From assembly GCA_020881915.1 (NCBI GenBank), contig JAJFPB010000009.1:2046001-2110000 (forward strand): a stretch of 64,000 bases of DNA, read 5' to 3'. This DNA is from Paramyrothecium sp. XJ0827 (Eukaryota; Ascomycota; Sordariomycetes; Hypocreales; Stachybotryaceae). This document shows positions 12,450 to 23,806 of the stretch, piece after piece (within the stretch, counting starts at the first letter, position 1; each line of letters starts with the position of its first letter). A program made the translations under genes and the position numbers. The notes under the pieces were generated by a model. It saw nothing but the letters and a program-made list of their open reading frames with translations, made no database searches and had not been told where the DNA came from.

Positions 12450-12812
12450 TCTCACAATGGTACTGCTAGTAGCTATCTTTTATCTCCTCCAGTGTTATTC
12501 CATTTCTGGTACAAGAGTGGCTGTATATGAGTGGATTGTACCTTTACCTTTAGGGTCCTTTAACGTTGTGATAGAGTAACCTTGTCTTAGTATGTCATGT
12601 TCCAAATAATGTCTCGCACATTGGTAGACAAACATGGATAGTCATCGTGCATGATTGATTCAAAATGTTATTACGAGTGACCCTGTTAGGAAGTCCGCAA
12701 GCATGTAAGCGAAGATAGTTCTTAGTGATTGTAAGTAGAAAGATTGTAAAGACCCCATCAACGGCAGGCGAAATTTGAAACCTTGCAAGCCCAAACAACA
12801 CGTTTGTCAGAA

Positions 12813-12839
12813 GCTATAGGGCTGATCCGGCCCTATAGC
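12813..12839. repeat. 10-bp perfect inverted repeat with 7-bp loop
   Basis: Arms GCTATAGGGC (12813-12822) and GCCCTATAGC (12830-12839) flank TGATCCG. Related AGCTATAGGGCT words recur about 150 bp downstream near 12987, and a GCTAGCTATAGCTAG palindrome lies between. Could be the remains of a small inverted-repeat element. Confidence 0.6.
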
Positions 12840-13641
12840 CCTCAGGGGTTTGCAAGCGGAGTGACTGTGGGCAACATAGCTGTATTCCTTGACCTTGGAA
12901 GCTAGCTATAGCTAGATGATGATATTGATCCTTGACCTTCCTTGGTCTCCTTGCCTTGAATGGCCCTTATATATCCAAATTCCTTAGCTATAGGGCTAGG
13001 GCTATTCTGATACTGCTGTCTCAGATCTGTAACATCTTGGCCCCTGACAACGTTCTAGATTGATCCCATTTGGATTGGGTACAAATCCTCACCATCTCCC
13101 ACCCCAGTGGCAAACAAAAAAGCGTTCATGCGTCGTGGAGCCACCGCCAGTTGCGAGCCGGCAAGTTCGCGTAGGCGAACATGGGCTTATTGGAACATGC
13201 GAGAGGCATTTTACCAATTGGAAACGTTTTGCTGTACAAGAATTGTACTATCATGGCACAGGTGCCTTAAGCTCCGGACGATTGCCGTCATTACCCAAGA
13301 GCTACATATCCAACTGAACAAAACAAAACCAAACGAAAAGCTCGGCACACTGCCGCGTTTCCCCGCACTAGATGTGCTCTTCAAAGCCCGTCGCGGTAGA
13401 GCCCACTACTTCTGCAACAAAACAGGGCAAAGGCAGAACGCCGGCTTAAACATTACTAATTAGATGTTGAGCGTCTGGCCTTGCGTCATTTCCGGACGCC
13501 GGAAACAGTGGACCGAAACCTAGACCCCCCTCCCCACTCAACGTCGCCGATTCTGAAGCCTGTAGCGAAATTCCTCTTTTCATTACCTCTGATGGTTGAC
13601 GAACCGACTTTAGCCAATCCGACACCAAGAATTCAGTAGAT
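12840..13641. other. intergenic, promoter side of the dehydrogenase gene
   Basis: Repeated CCTTGACCTT/CCTTGG words occur at about 12885-12960. Short plus-strand frames at 13060-13463 have no domain. The last few hundred bases presumably hold the promoter and leader of the gene starting at 13642. Confidence 0.4.
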
Positions 13642-14794
13642 ATGGCCGCCAACGAGATTCCAACATGCCGCTGGGGCATCATCAGTACGTCCTTCTCATC
13701 CCAGTGTCTGCGCCACGCTCGGGACTAACAGCTCTCTTCTAGCCACCGGCCTGATCTCTTCCTGGTTTGTGGAAGACTTACTTATGCCTCGCTCCGATGC
13801 CAAGGCGAAGCATATCATTCAGGCCATTGGAACATCTTCCGTACAAAAGGGCAATGACTTTATCGCCAAGTACCTCAAGGAAGATCCAAGCCAGAAGCCA
13901 ACCATTTACGGGAGCTACAAGGAAGTCTATGACGATCCCAACGTGGACTGCGTCTATATTGGCACTCCTCACGGCTTCCACAAGCGCGACTGCTTGGAGG
14001 CGATTGCTGCTGGCAAGAACATCCTTTGTGAGAAGGCCTTTACCATCAACGCCCCAGAAGCCAAGGAAGTTTTCGAGGCGGCTAAATTGAAGGGTGTTTA
14101 CGTCGCCGAGGCCATGTGGCTCCGCCATCGGCCCATGGTAGCCGAGTTAAGGAAGATTCTATACGAGGACAAGGCCATCGGCGAGGTGTTTAGGACGACT
14201 TCGGACTTCCAGCTGGATATTGATATCGCCAGTCTTCCGTCCACCTCTCGTTACAAGAACCTTGAGCTCGGCGCCGGTTCTTTGCTTGACATCGGCATCT
14301 ACTCGCTGACTTGGGCCATTCTGAGCTTGGAACCAGATGCCCCTGCACCGAGGCCGATGCCGAAGATTATGGCCGCACAGTCCTTCATTGACGGCATCGA
14401 GGTCACCACAAGCCTTCTTCTGCATTACGCCGACACCGGCCGCCAGGGTATAGTCACCTCTACTACTGAAAAGAAGAAGGCCTCACCTACTGTAATCGCT
14501 ACTATTGACGGCAAAAACGGATTTGTCGAGGTTGAAGGACATCTTCCGTCCCACCCGCACTCCTTCACAGTGTATCCCAAGTGGACGGGAGACGAGAAGC
14601 CGAAGGGCAAGAAGTACGATTTCAAGCGCCAGCAGCAAGGCTTCATCTATGAGGCAGACAACACGGCATTGGATCTGGCTGCTGGGAAGAAAGAGAGTTC
14701 CATCATGCCATGGAGTGAGACAATTCGAGTCATGGAGATCATGGACGAAGTCCGACGGCAGGGCGGCACCGTGTATCCCGTGGACAAGGCATAG
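13642..14794 (+). CDS. Gfo/Idh/MocA-family NAD(P)-dependent dehydrogenase (dihydrodiol/D-xylose dehydrogenase type)
   Basis: Two exons: 13642-13684 and 13743-14794, with a 58-nt intron (GTACGT...CTTCTAG). Splicing puts the missing N-terminal beta-strand (CRWGII, then TGLISSWF) in front of the long frame; 364 residues in all. The N-terminal Rossmann domain contains AIGTSS and, after VDCVYIGTPHGFHKRDCLEA, the EKAF motif that replaces EKP, whose Lys is catalytic. AEAMWLRHRPM is typical of dimeric dihydrodiol dehydrogenase and fungal NADP-dependent D-xylose 1-dehydrogenase. The C-terminal alpha/beta domain (about residues 135-340) carries the substrate side. Likely cytosolic oxidation of a sugar or diol using NADP+. 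The exact substrate cannot be told from sequence. Confidence 0.88.
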
Positions 14795-14879
14795 ATGAGC
14801 CTCCTCGAATATAGAATACATCAACATAACATTCGGCAGTGACTAGTGCCCGCTCGCGTTTATAACTGATTTCCTAAGC

Positions 14880-16758
14880 TCATTTACGCTCGAGAACTCC
14901 TATCAAAATCTCTATCTCGCATACTACCATCCCGTAGACTGCATTCTGCAGCTGCGACTTTTCCAAGTCCGAGCCCTGTCCAAAGTCACATTCAATGCAT
15001 CGTTGCACGACATCTTGGTATCTGGGACCGAGTCGAGAGCTCTGTTGCGAGAGCTTCCGTATCTTGACTACATCATTCGCCTTCAGCAAAGACCAGCGGT
15101 CGATCTGTAAGAGAGCCACGCCCAGGCTGTACAACGCTAGGTTACGTACGCCAAAGGATAAATGCGCCTCTTCGGAAAGACCCAAGTCTGTCGAAATGGT
15201 CTCAGTGGCCTTTTGTTTGCCTTTCTTGGTATCGTTTCGAGCTTGGATCTCTGCCCTGACATGTAGTGTTTCTAAGCTTGCATCCAGGTCATCGCCGACG
15301 TCGAAATAGTATATGTCTTGGAAGCACCAATAGGTTTGCCACCACCGACTCGAGTTGAATTGAAGTAGTCCGCGAGCCAAAGTCAGCGCAAGCCGTAATT
15401 GTTGCATTATCGAGACGTGGCTATCCATTGGTTGAGTTAGAAGAACCTCCAGAGGGACGGGCACCCCCGAGAGCGAGACTAAGCTGAGGTGAGTGGATAC
15501 TTCCAAATGTAGACTATGACGGAGGTTGGATGCAGCATCCACATAAAAAGAAGGTGCTTCGTTTTGGGGTGCAAGAGTGTTCTCTTCACTGCCGAGCGTG
15601 CGGCATACATCTTGGATCTCCGATAAGTTGAAAGCATCAACCGTCGAGGCTGAGTTAATGGATTTGCACTGCTGGCCAGAGGTCTGTCTGTCGGAAGCCA
15701 TGATCTTGAAACGCTTTCGCGGCTGCGAATCATCGTAGGAACACTCTGAGGACACGCTGGGCTCGGGTGTTGGATAACCAAGCGAACGGTGAATGGATAA
15801 TTCCTGCGACACAACCCTAAACACTGTCGATTTGCTTCGTGACGTTTAGTGTACGGAACACGCATACTAATAGGGGTCACGGGAACTCACGTAATAGTTT
15901 TGAACCCAACAATTGCACGGCGCCGAAAACTGAACCTGAGGGAGTCACCCGAGTGGTGTAAGAATAGGGCGAGGTCATGGTACACATGCTCCAGTCTAAT
16001 ACAAGACCAGCAGTGGCCCAATCCCTCGAAAAACGACCGGGAGTAGTATGACAGATCCTGGTATATCTTGGGCATCGTCTTTTCCTTGGAGGCTCTTTGC
16101 TTGGGCCTGGCATTTTGGACTTGCTTAGCTGTCTTCCGCAGTCTTTTTAGGTCCTGATTGAGCTCCTTGAGATTGTCAATTCTTGACTCGTACTTGGATT
16201 TGTGAAAGGCTACATCAAAAACATCCCGCATCCGTTCTGATGATTTCCTTTGTGACTGTCCGATAACGTAGAGTCAGCATGACAAGTTTAGCGATGAAAC
16301 AAGGGCGGCTCACTTTCAAAACATCTCGCCCAAACTCGGAGTTCAGATCTGAATCCAGAGAGCTGATCTGGTCTTTGATCTCTTGCAGCGTTTCCTCATA
16401 ATCATCATATCTGGTGCTGAGGTACGATTTGATCTCTTGGTTGAGCTCGGGGTTACTCTAAAGGGAATTATCGACTTCTTCAATCATGAAAACAACATCA
16501 TCCGGCTCAACAATCTCCTGAAGTAATAAGTGGCATTCGTCGAGGAAGATGTGTGTCTCCTTGGCTATTTTAGCTTGTATAATTGAGGGTCGGTCAAGAA
16601 GGGACTGCCAATACCTTTGTGAATTTTTTGCGCAGCGTTTTCAATTCGGAATTGTGTTGCCGAAGCGTCTTCAGCCGGGCTTTTGCGGCCTTGATTCCCT
16701 TTATTGCCGCGACGCAGAGCGGAGCAAAGCCAAGGGCAATGGACAGCGGATCAGCCAT
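14880..16758 (-). pseudogene. DUF7580 (HeLo-like N-terminus) protein with one in-frame TAG
   Basis: Exons 16758-16615, 16559-16314, 16255-15891 and 15816-14880; introns of 55, 58 and 74 nt; all phases match, giving 563 codons with a single TAG (16460-16458, codon 82). The N-terminus MADPLSIALGFAPLCVAAIKGIK resembles the HeLo-like start of fungal prion-inhibition/propagation proteins. It is followed by a charged helical region (IFLDECHLLLQEI, SLSTRY-like stretch), a WSCIRLEHVYHDLALFL segment, and the C-terminal DUF7580 signature NLALYSLGVALLQIDRW...LGPRYQDVVQRCIECDFG...LQNAVY. The TAG lies in NSL(stop)SNPEL, where relatives, as I recall them, usually have Trp. Everything downstream looks intact. 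It may be a young pseudogene, a gene recoded by A-to-I editing (UAG to UGG), or a gene where the stop falls in a 54-nt intron (16511-16458). The first acceptor (AAG at 16560) is weak but is the only one that keeps phase. Confidence 0.7.
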
Positions 16759-17110
16759 GTTCACGACTTGACTTTGATTCCTACCAAGGACGAATATGCC
16801 CTTGTCAGTTTCATCACGATGATGGCTTCAGGGAGAAATTCGCGGCAACCAGCAGCGTATGTAGGAATTGAGATCTCATGAACTAACGTGCGACGTGGGA
16901 CTGGCTGTGCAGGGGCTGTGCCATGCAAGGAAGACCAGACATTCCACTCAGCCTCGATTGTCTCGCCTGCAGCTGTCGGTGCCGACTTATAGGGCCCAAA
17001 CCCCGCCTTGATGTTGATCAGCAGTGGTATCTCCGCTTACTCACGTCATCGTTAAGCATCTGGGAAGCCCAGGCAATTTCTCGCAGTCACTATTAATTTT
17101 CGGGTTCCCG
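16759..17110. promoter_or_regulatory. 352-bp shared divergent promoter
   Basis: Lies between the start codons of the DUF7580 gene (16758, minus) and the C2H2-bZIP gene (17111, plus). Small frames inside it overlap the 5' ends and have no domain. The distance is short enough for shared regulation; no specific binding site is claimed. Confidence 0.4.
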
Positions 17111-19519
17111 ATGACTACCATAGATGATACCGGACCCCAGATCCAGCAGTGGCAGCGAGGTGTCCTAGTACCCCAGGAAAATATCACTGAGAAGCCACCC
17201 GTCGCCTCGTTTTTCGACGCTTGCTCGGAGTTCTTCCTTCTCTTGCTCGACGCCTTGTCGAGTCAGGGAGTGACCAAGTCCCTGTTGAACAAATTGGAGC
17301 GAAGCTACGGCCAGTTCCTGCTTTGGGACAATGGTTATGGTGTCAGTAACGGCGAGTTTGAGGTCACGCTGAAAAGATCTCAAAGAATTGGCGACTTTAC
17401 GCTCAGGACCCTGAGAAGTATATGTCGAACTCTCACCAAGAGTAAGCAGACCACTGAATCGCTCACCAGCATAGATCGCAGCTTACCTTGCCAGAACTTC
17501 TCGCAGTTGTGGATGCTTGTGGAGAAAGGGACACAAACCGATCCTTCAAAGCAGCCAATGTTTCAATTCTGGCAGAGAAATTGTCTGTTCTCGTCCAGGG
17601 AGACGATTCGAGTGATGAGTCCAGCAGCAACGAGCTCATAAAGTCAAATGAGCCTGCAAGGACTGAAAGTTTAAGTGACGAGGCAAAGTCTCGATATTTG
17701 TCCCACATAGCCACGGATCTGAAGACAGACATAGAGTGCCTTCTCGAATTAGGGACGCGCTTTGACGAGCAGGTTATCAACCCGATTGTAAATGAGGAGG
17801 CTGCAGATCCGAGAGCTCTTGAGGGCTGGGATCCGGCAGATTATTTCGTGGAACGGATCCAGCGCATTTTCCCTGTTTGTGATAAACTATTGTCAAGACG
17901 TCTCGGAAGAGCAAACTGGGAGCGGGTGCTCAAGTTCCAGAAAGCAAGAGACCTAAACGATCTAGAGCCGGTTGGCGATGCTGAGGCAGGAGAAGAAAAG
18001 TCAATTGCTCCAGTAGAGCCCCAGAATGAAGAGACGCCTTCGGTATCCAGGTTCCGCGACTCAGGAATAGGTACAACTGTGCGATCAAGAAGCGTCCGCG
18101 GCGATTCCAAGTACGCCAAAACATTAATAACGCGGCTAGAATCAGATGAAGGGTCGTTGAGGCTTCCTACGCTTGCGGATGTGACAATGCAAGGTGCCTC
18201 ATTTAAGTGCATTGCCTGTGGCAAGGGGCTAGATATCACAGAAGAGGGCGCTTGGAGGTAAGATTTGCATCACGCACCGCGACGCCGTGCTAACTCAGTG
18301 CAGAGCTCACTTGCTTTCAGATCTCCAGCCTTATATCTGTCTGGAGAGTGAGTGCGATTCACTAATATTCTTCACCAAATCGAAATGGATAGACCATCTT
18401 GTCAATGCACATGACTCGCTGGACCAGTGGGGGAGCTTCACGTGTCGCTTTTGTGATGAACAAACTCAACAGGGAAAGGATAGTGTGCTAGATCACTTAT
18501 CCAAGCATCTGGAAGAAATCTCCCTGATGTCACTCCCAGCTTATCAAAACCCTGCGTCAAAAGCCGTCCATGCAGGAATCTCATCGGGTTCCTCTTTACC
18601 ATCACAAACGCAGAGTTCCTCTTGCTGTGAGATATGCGGATACAGGCCTAAGGGGGACCCAAAATCGTTCTCGGGTGCCATGGCCAGGCACATGAAGCTA
18701 CAACATGCATCAGGACCACCAAAAATTTACAAATGCCCCTTTCCGGGATGTACAAGTCAATACAAGAACCGTCCAGACAACCTATATCAGCACCAGATTG
18801 AGAAACGTCACTTTGTGGAAGGGACCGGTCCACGTCCAACCCTCAGAAAATCCCAACTTCCCGCTGATCTAGTCTTGAAGCGTAACCCCAGAAGAAAAGC
18901 TCGGGCCGTGCCAACAGAGTTTGTGTCTGCAAGTCACAAAAACAGACCTGGCAATGAACCTGATCCTATTGCTCCGAAGGATTGGACTCCACAAATTCCC
19001 CTAGAGTCTTTGTCAAGCTCTGCACCAAGTTTGGCACGTTTGGCACGTTTGACGAGTTTGGCGTATGTGTCAGCCTCAGAAGGGGTTAGCAATCATGATG
19101 GATCTTCAAAAATTGATGAAACCCTTTTCCCCGACTTTTCTGGGACAGGCTCTCCGCAGCACCAGGATACCGTCCCGTGGTATCCTCCGTTTCCATCAGG
19201 GAAAGACTCTCCGTTACACTTGGATTCAACGTCCCTAGACACAGCCTCACCAAGTATTGGGTTATCGGAAGGCTCTGGACACGGGGCAAAGCCTCTGCCA
19301 CCTATTATAGTCGAAGATCCATCGGATGTCATAGCAATGAAGAGAGCTCGCAATACTCTAGAAGCCCGAAAATCTAGGGAGCGCAAGGCGCAAAGGTTCT
19401 CTGATCTGGAAGAAAGAATAAACAAGCTTGAGAAAGAGCGGGATCATTGGAAGAACATCGCTTTGACCCAGCCTGAGGAAGAAGTGAATCCACGAGGTAA
19501 GGTCGAGAAGCAACCTTGA
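17111..19519 (+). CDS. C2H2 zinc-finger protein fused to a CPC1/GCN4-type bZIP domain
   Basis: Three exons: 17111-17441, 17495-18257 and 18304-19519, with introns of 53 and 46 nt, giving 769 residues. The ATG at 17111 (MTTIDDTG) is the first methionine of the frame. Residues 1-115 resemble the N-terminal helical region found before fungal C2H2 domains (LLDALSSQG...LWDNGYG). Residues about 350-540 contain several C2H2-like fingers: CIAC, CLESEC...H, CRFC...H...H, CEIC...HMKLQH and CPFPGC...HQIEKRH. A Ser/Pro-rich linker follows. Residues about 704-755 form a bZIP: PSDVIAMKRARNTLEARKSR is the GCN4/CPC1 basic region (Asn and Ala-Arg-x-Ser-Arg contacts kept), then the coiled coil INKLEKERDHWKNIAL. 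The bZIP is in the same open frame as the last fingers, so the fusion does not rest on a splice guess. Predicted nuclear DNA-binding protein; targets unknown. Confidence 0.8.
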
Positions 19520-20357
19520 CAAAATGAAGATTGAACTGTATCAAGCCGTGTAACCCATACTTAATGCAGGATTTGATATTAAAAATAAGCAAATTTGTCT
19601 TCAATATTTGTTTTTGAATCTCGTGATCTATTGACTTAGCGACCAGTGTTTGCCTGCTGCGTGGGCTCCGAGATATTGCTCGCCTTGTTATCAACGAATA
19701 TTTGACCTCTTGTAATCGGCCTTCTAGAAACAAATACCTTGGAGTGCCTAATCGAGTACATTTGTCGCCATATGATGCAGAAGTATGTGGCAACACGAGA
19801 TGCGAAGTGTTTCTAGCCGACCCAACAATCTTAGTTTCCCTTGAAGGTGTCTGGCACAAGGCTACATCACAATAAACTTGGAAGGCCTCCAGCCTCTAAA
19901 AGAGAATGTTCGATTAAATATTACCGACGTCGCATATTGTGAGCGAACACGTGCCAAGGTGTGCTTGATACGCCGATTACGCTGAGAAGGATACCTGCCC
20001 TTGACACGTCCAATCCCAGTGATGTATAGTTACAAAGCCGCAGAGACGGCTGATTCCCAAGAATTAGACCAGTGATCTGGTGCTCGTAGCAGCATTCGCA
20101 GGTCAGCATGCTTGCTATTCATGTTGTGTGTGGGCTGGGGAAACGTTGGGCGCATTGTCGGCAGTGAAGAATTGTCCTCATTCGTGAAGACCCCTCTGAG
20201 AATCAATACTTTTGGCGACAACCCCTCACTGCCGAAGCGAAACGGCGTAGGATGAAACATGAATCCTTCGGGAAGACGTGCCAGACCAATCAGGGACTAC
20301 ATCCCGATGTGTCGCTGCGCACACTGACCCTCTCTCCTGCACCTATCCGTCCCCGGC
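19520..20357. other. intergenic between two convergent genes
   Basis: Holds the 3' flanks of the C2H2-bZIP gene (plus) and the barrel-domain gene (minus). Minus-strand frames at 19374-19859 and 19921-20260 have no recognisable domain. Confidence 0.5.
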
Positions 20358-21462
20358 TCAGCTCGGTACCTTTCTCCCCTTCCATTCTCTGCAGTCGACC
20401 CTCGTCGCCCTCCCCACAGCTAAGCCGATGCCGCTTCCACGGCCGAATAATGCGTCGGCCGCACCAGAGTCACTGCACAAGTTGAAGTCCACCACTCCGC
20501 CCCATTCGTTCTCCTCTTGGAGGGTGCGCTGGCCACAAATGGGGTTGCCCTGCGCGGGGCAGATGTTGTTGACCATGACGACTATCGTGTTGTTCAGGAC
20601 GCGGTCGGAAGCATCGAACTCGGCATCAAGCCGCCAGCACGTGCCGCAGGAAATGCTGTTCTCCCCTAGCTCAAATGCACCGAAGAGGTTCTCGGAGACT
20701 GATGCGGTGAAACCCGGCTACACGTAATATTGTCAGCACTGGATGATCAGGAAGAGACTGGAACATGTTGCAGGGAGGGACGGGCTGAGTGGTTACGTTT
20801 GTGTGAAAGCCGCAAGGCATCCGAGACACGCTGCAGTTCTGCGACCCGCCTTCGTCATTGGACCCGTAGAAAGTAAAAGAGGAGCTGAAGCTGGTCCCAA
20901 CAGAAATGTCGCCAGCGGTCGGCGTCGATATCGCAGTGGGTGTGGACGACGATACCGGAGTGCTTGTGCCTGTGCTTGTGCTTGTGCTTGTGCTCGAGCT
21001 CGAGCTTTGGGTCGGGCTCGGGCTTGGGCGGTTGGCTTCATCCTCGCTGCCATCTTCGTTGTTGTTGTTCCTCGAGCCTACTACCGCGCCCACAACGATG
21101 GCGATGAGCGCGATGAGGGCAATGGCGGCGATAATGAGCCAGGCTTTCCTGCTTAGATTGCACCTCCTGTTTGTTTCCCGAGCACCGGTCTCCTGAGCAC
21201 TGGGTGCCTTCTCCACCAAGGACGCTGGAACTGCAGTCGGTACTGCCGATGCTGCCAACGCTGCTGGCTCTGGTGATTGCGATTTGGGCACGGTCTCTTT
21301 GTGATGGTCTCCAGCATAATATTCGGGGCTCGTAGGATACTGAACCTCGGGTGCGGCGTTGGGCGATCGTTCCGGGACGACCTGGACTGAGCCCTGGGTC
21401 ATGAACTCTGCGTACGGCGGCAGATGCACCTCTTTGAAGGTATTTTGATCTCGATCTTCCAT
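20358..21462 (-). CDS. type II membrane protein with extracellular double-psi beta-barrel (expansin/barwin-like) domain
   Basis: Two exons: 21462-20797 and 20717-20358, with a 79-nt intron (GTAACC...GTGTAG), giving 341 residues. The ATG at 21462 (MEDRDQNTF) is the first true methionine of the frame. Residues 1-106 are a Pro/Ala-rich cytosolic segment, 107-129 a single transmembrane helix (AWLIIAAIALIALIAIVVG), and about 140-180 a Ser/Thr linker encoded by a TGTGCT-type repeat (20960-21000). The remainder is Cys-rich: CGFHTN, SISCGTCWRLDAEF, VVMVNNICPAQGNPICG, VVDFNLCSDSGAADALFG and ATRVDCREW. That spacing resembles the double-psi beta-barrel of barwin, expansin and family-45-like proteins. 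It would face the cell wall. I see no proof of hydrolase activity; a wall-binding or wall-loosening role is an inference. Confidence 0.75.
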
Positions 21463-23806
21463 GATGAGAGATGACCCTTTGCTTGCTGTCAATGCTTGCT
21501 GGGGGGCGGAGGATGGAGTAGCCAAGAACGCGGGGCGTGTGTGACGGCGATCATCTTCTTTTCAATCTTTCCATTCCCACGGCTTCTCGAGCCAGTTGCG
21601 ACTGCCTGCAGGAGACCCAAGAACCTGAAACGGGCAGCTCATTGCGCTCTTCTCCCGCCGATCCGTGCGCCTAATTATAGAGATGCATAGTTCATTGGGT
21701 GCGGCCATGCGGTGTTGCGGGTCGCTGAAACCATCCCCACCTAATGCCGCCCTTAAGGGGCACAGCAAGCGAAGATTACGGACGGGGAGAACCTGGTGCT
21801 TCGGACGGAAGTTGGCCTTGAGTCCGGAGTCAAGTCCGGGCGCTAAGATCGAAGGCCTGAGGTAAACACAAGAGTCTGACACTCATTTGTCCCTGGTCGA
21901 TCGCGCATGCATGGAAACCTACATGCAATTCAAGGGCCCTCAGTCGATGCGTACGCAATCTGATGTGCGCGCCGCTTTGCTCAAAGTCCCGTGCAAGGAT
22001 TGGAGCCTATGGGCTGCGCCATCTCCATGTGCTAGTACCTGGTTTGGCTAGGATTGCCATGACCAGCTCAAATGTTTTGCTGCGAACTCCTACCGATGTA
22101 ACCACAGGGCTCCTTCTACTGCTCCTCCAAACCTGTGCCCTTGACACTCGAGGGGCGTTTGTATCGATTCGGAAGTTGAGAATCGGAGAGCTGTCGCACA
22201 CGTCAGAAGGTGTCATAGCCAACCCTGTACCGCGGTTCCCACAGATAATAGGCGCTGGCCTTAGCTCGCGCGCATGCAAAGTCATCCTGCTCGCTGCCAG
22301 TGATTGGAGGTTAAGGTTCTTACCAATTTTGCGGCTTGCAGGGGTGTGGACATACGATTCGAGCTTTCATGGGGAGGCCTTGCACGGAGCTTACTTGAAG
22401 TCCTAGCCGGCCCACCCGGACGTGTTAGCGACGGTCCCCTGAAAAGGCTTCGGAGGAGGCTATGGCTGACAGGGCTGAGATTACTGCTACATTGGATCGT
22501 TATTGGGATGGCGACTCTCGGCTTCTGCTGACTTTAGCTTAGGGCTTGGGATGCACGACGAGGATGGTGGGCCGTGAATCAACAGTCATTCCGGAAAAGG
22601 GGATTCTGGTGATGAGATATTCCATCTCGAGGAACTTTCAGGCCCTTTTAGCAAGGCCTTTCTTCTTCCACGCCTGGCCTCTTTTCTACTACCGGATTAT
22701 AATGCAATCACAGTCACGCGGCTGCTTGGTTCGATTGCAAGAAGTTTCCACACCAGGTAGTCAAACCGAGGGTTCCATTCCTTGTGTCTGGCTATACCCT
22801 ACTGCCACGGGAAAGATTGAGATCCTGACTAGTATGGGAAGACAGGAGAGGTAGGGTCGGCCTTACAATGGAGAATGGCTTGAAATGCCGGTGGAAAGCA
22901 GTGATGCAGGATTCAAGTTTCTGGGAGGTGGTTATGGAGAAGCCTCATCACCGCCTTGTCACTGCCTGATCAGCATTTACCTGCATTTCAAGGCGAGAAA
23001 TGGGACAATCATAATCACAATACCCAATAACATCAACACAGAAAGATATGGACGGCTACGCACTGAAGCGGCGGTCCTACGGTTTACGAGTGATTTAATG
23101 CGATGAATACTTGCAGTAGGTCTATACCCATTTAGGAAGTCAAAAGAACAACGCCATGTTAGGTATTTGTTTATATCACTTGATCGCTTCAACATCACGA
23201 AGGGAATGCTGGTTGACGTCATGTAATAACCTTTTACAATGGGAAAGAATTCCTCGGTAATTTAAAATGAGGAAAATACACCGAAGAGCTTTAAGGTGCC
23301 TGTCTTATATCGTTCCTCCGCAAAGGTCACAAAATTACCCCTTTCATTATTTACGTGCAAATGTTCTGTCCCTATGCTACCATTGGGCCAAACTCAATTG
23401 AAATCGTGATGGCAATGCAATATATCCTGCTGCTAAGCCTTGGGCGTGCCCCATCCGCTGTCTCATCTTGGCAGCTTTTCATTGCATCTCAGTTACTTTT
23501 GACGATGACGAGGCTACCTGTAACCTACAAACACGAGGGCAATTTCTGCCCATCACCATATCCCAATCAAACTTCTAGTAAACAGTACCACAATCATACT
23601 CGCGATGATCATATATAAGGCCTTTTGGTTTCTGGACCAGAATTGCGGCCACGATCAATCTTATGGTAGATAATCTCTCTTATGGCTGCGACTGTCCAAC
23701 CGAACATCATACACGTGTTGGAGAATTTACCTGGAACCAACTTCACAGCATTCCACAACTCAATTAGGCACTGGCCCTGAACTGGATCAGTTGATTTGTA
23801 GCCAAA
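21463..23806. other. 2.3-kb region without a supported gene
   Basis: Small frames on both strands (for example 21963-22406, plus, and 22007-22285, minus) overlap each other and show no domain or signal peptide. I see no repeat or transposon signature. Confidence 0.5.

Noticed and set aside
16458..16511. 54-nt in-phase intron that would remove the TAG of the DUF7580 gene
   Set aside because: Kept only as an alternative: the donor GTTGAG is weak and it would delete residues (DDVVFMIEE) that look like part of the family sequence.
22726..22745. GGTTCGATTGC word resembling a tRNA B box
   Set aside because: No matching A box, anticodon stem or acceptor stem around it.
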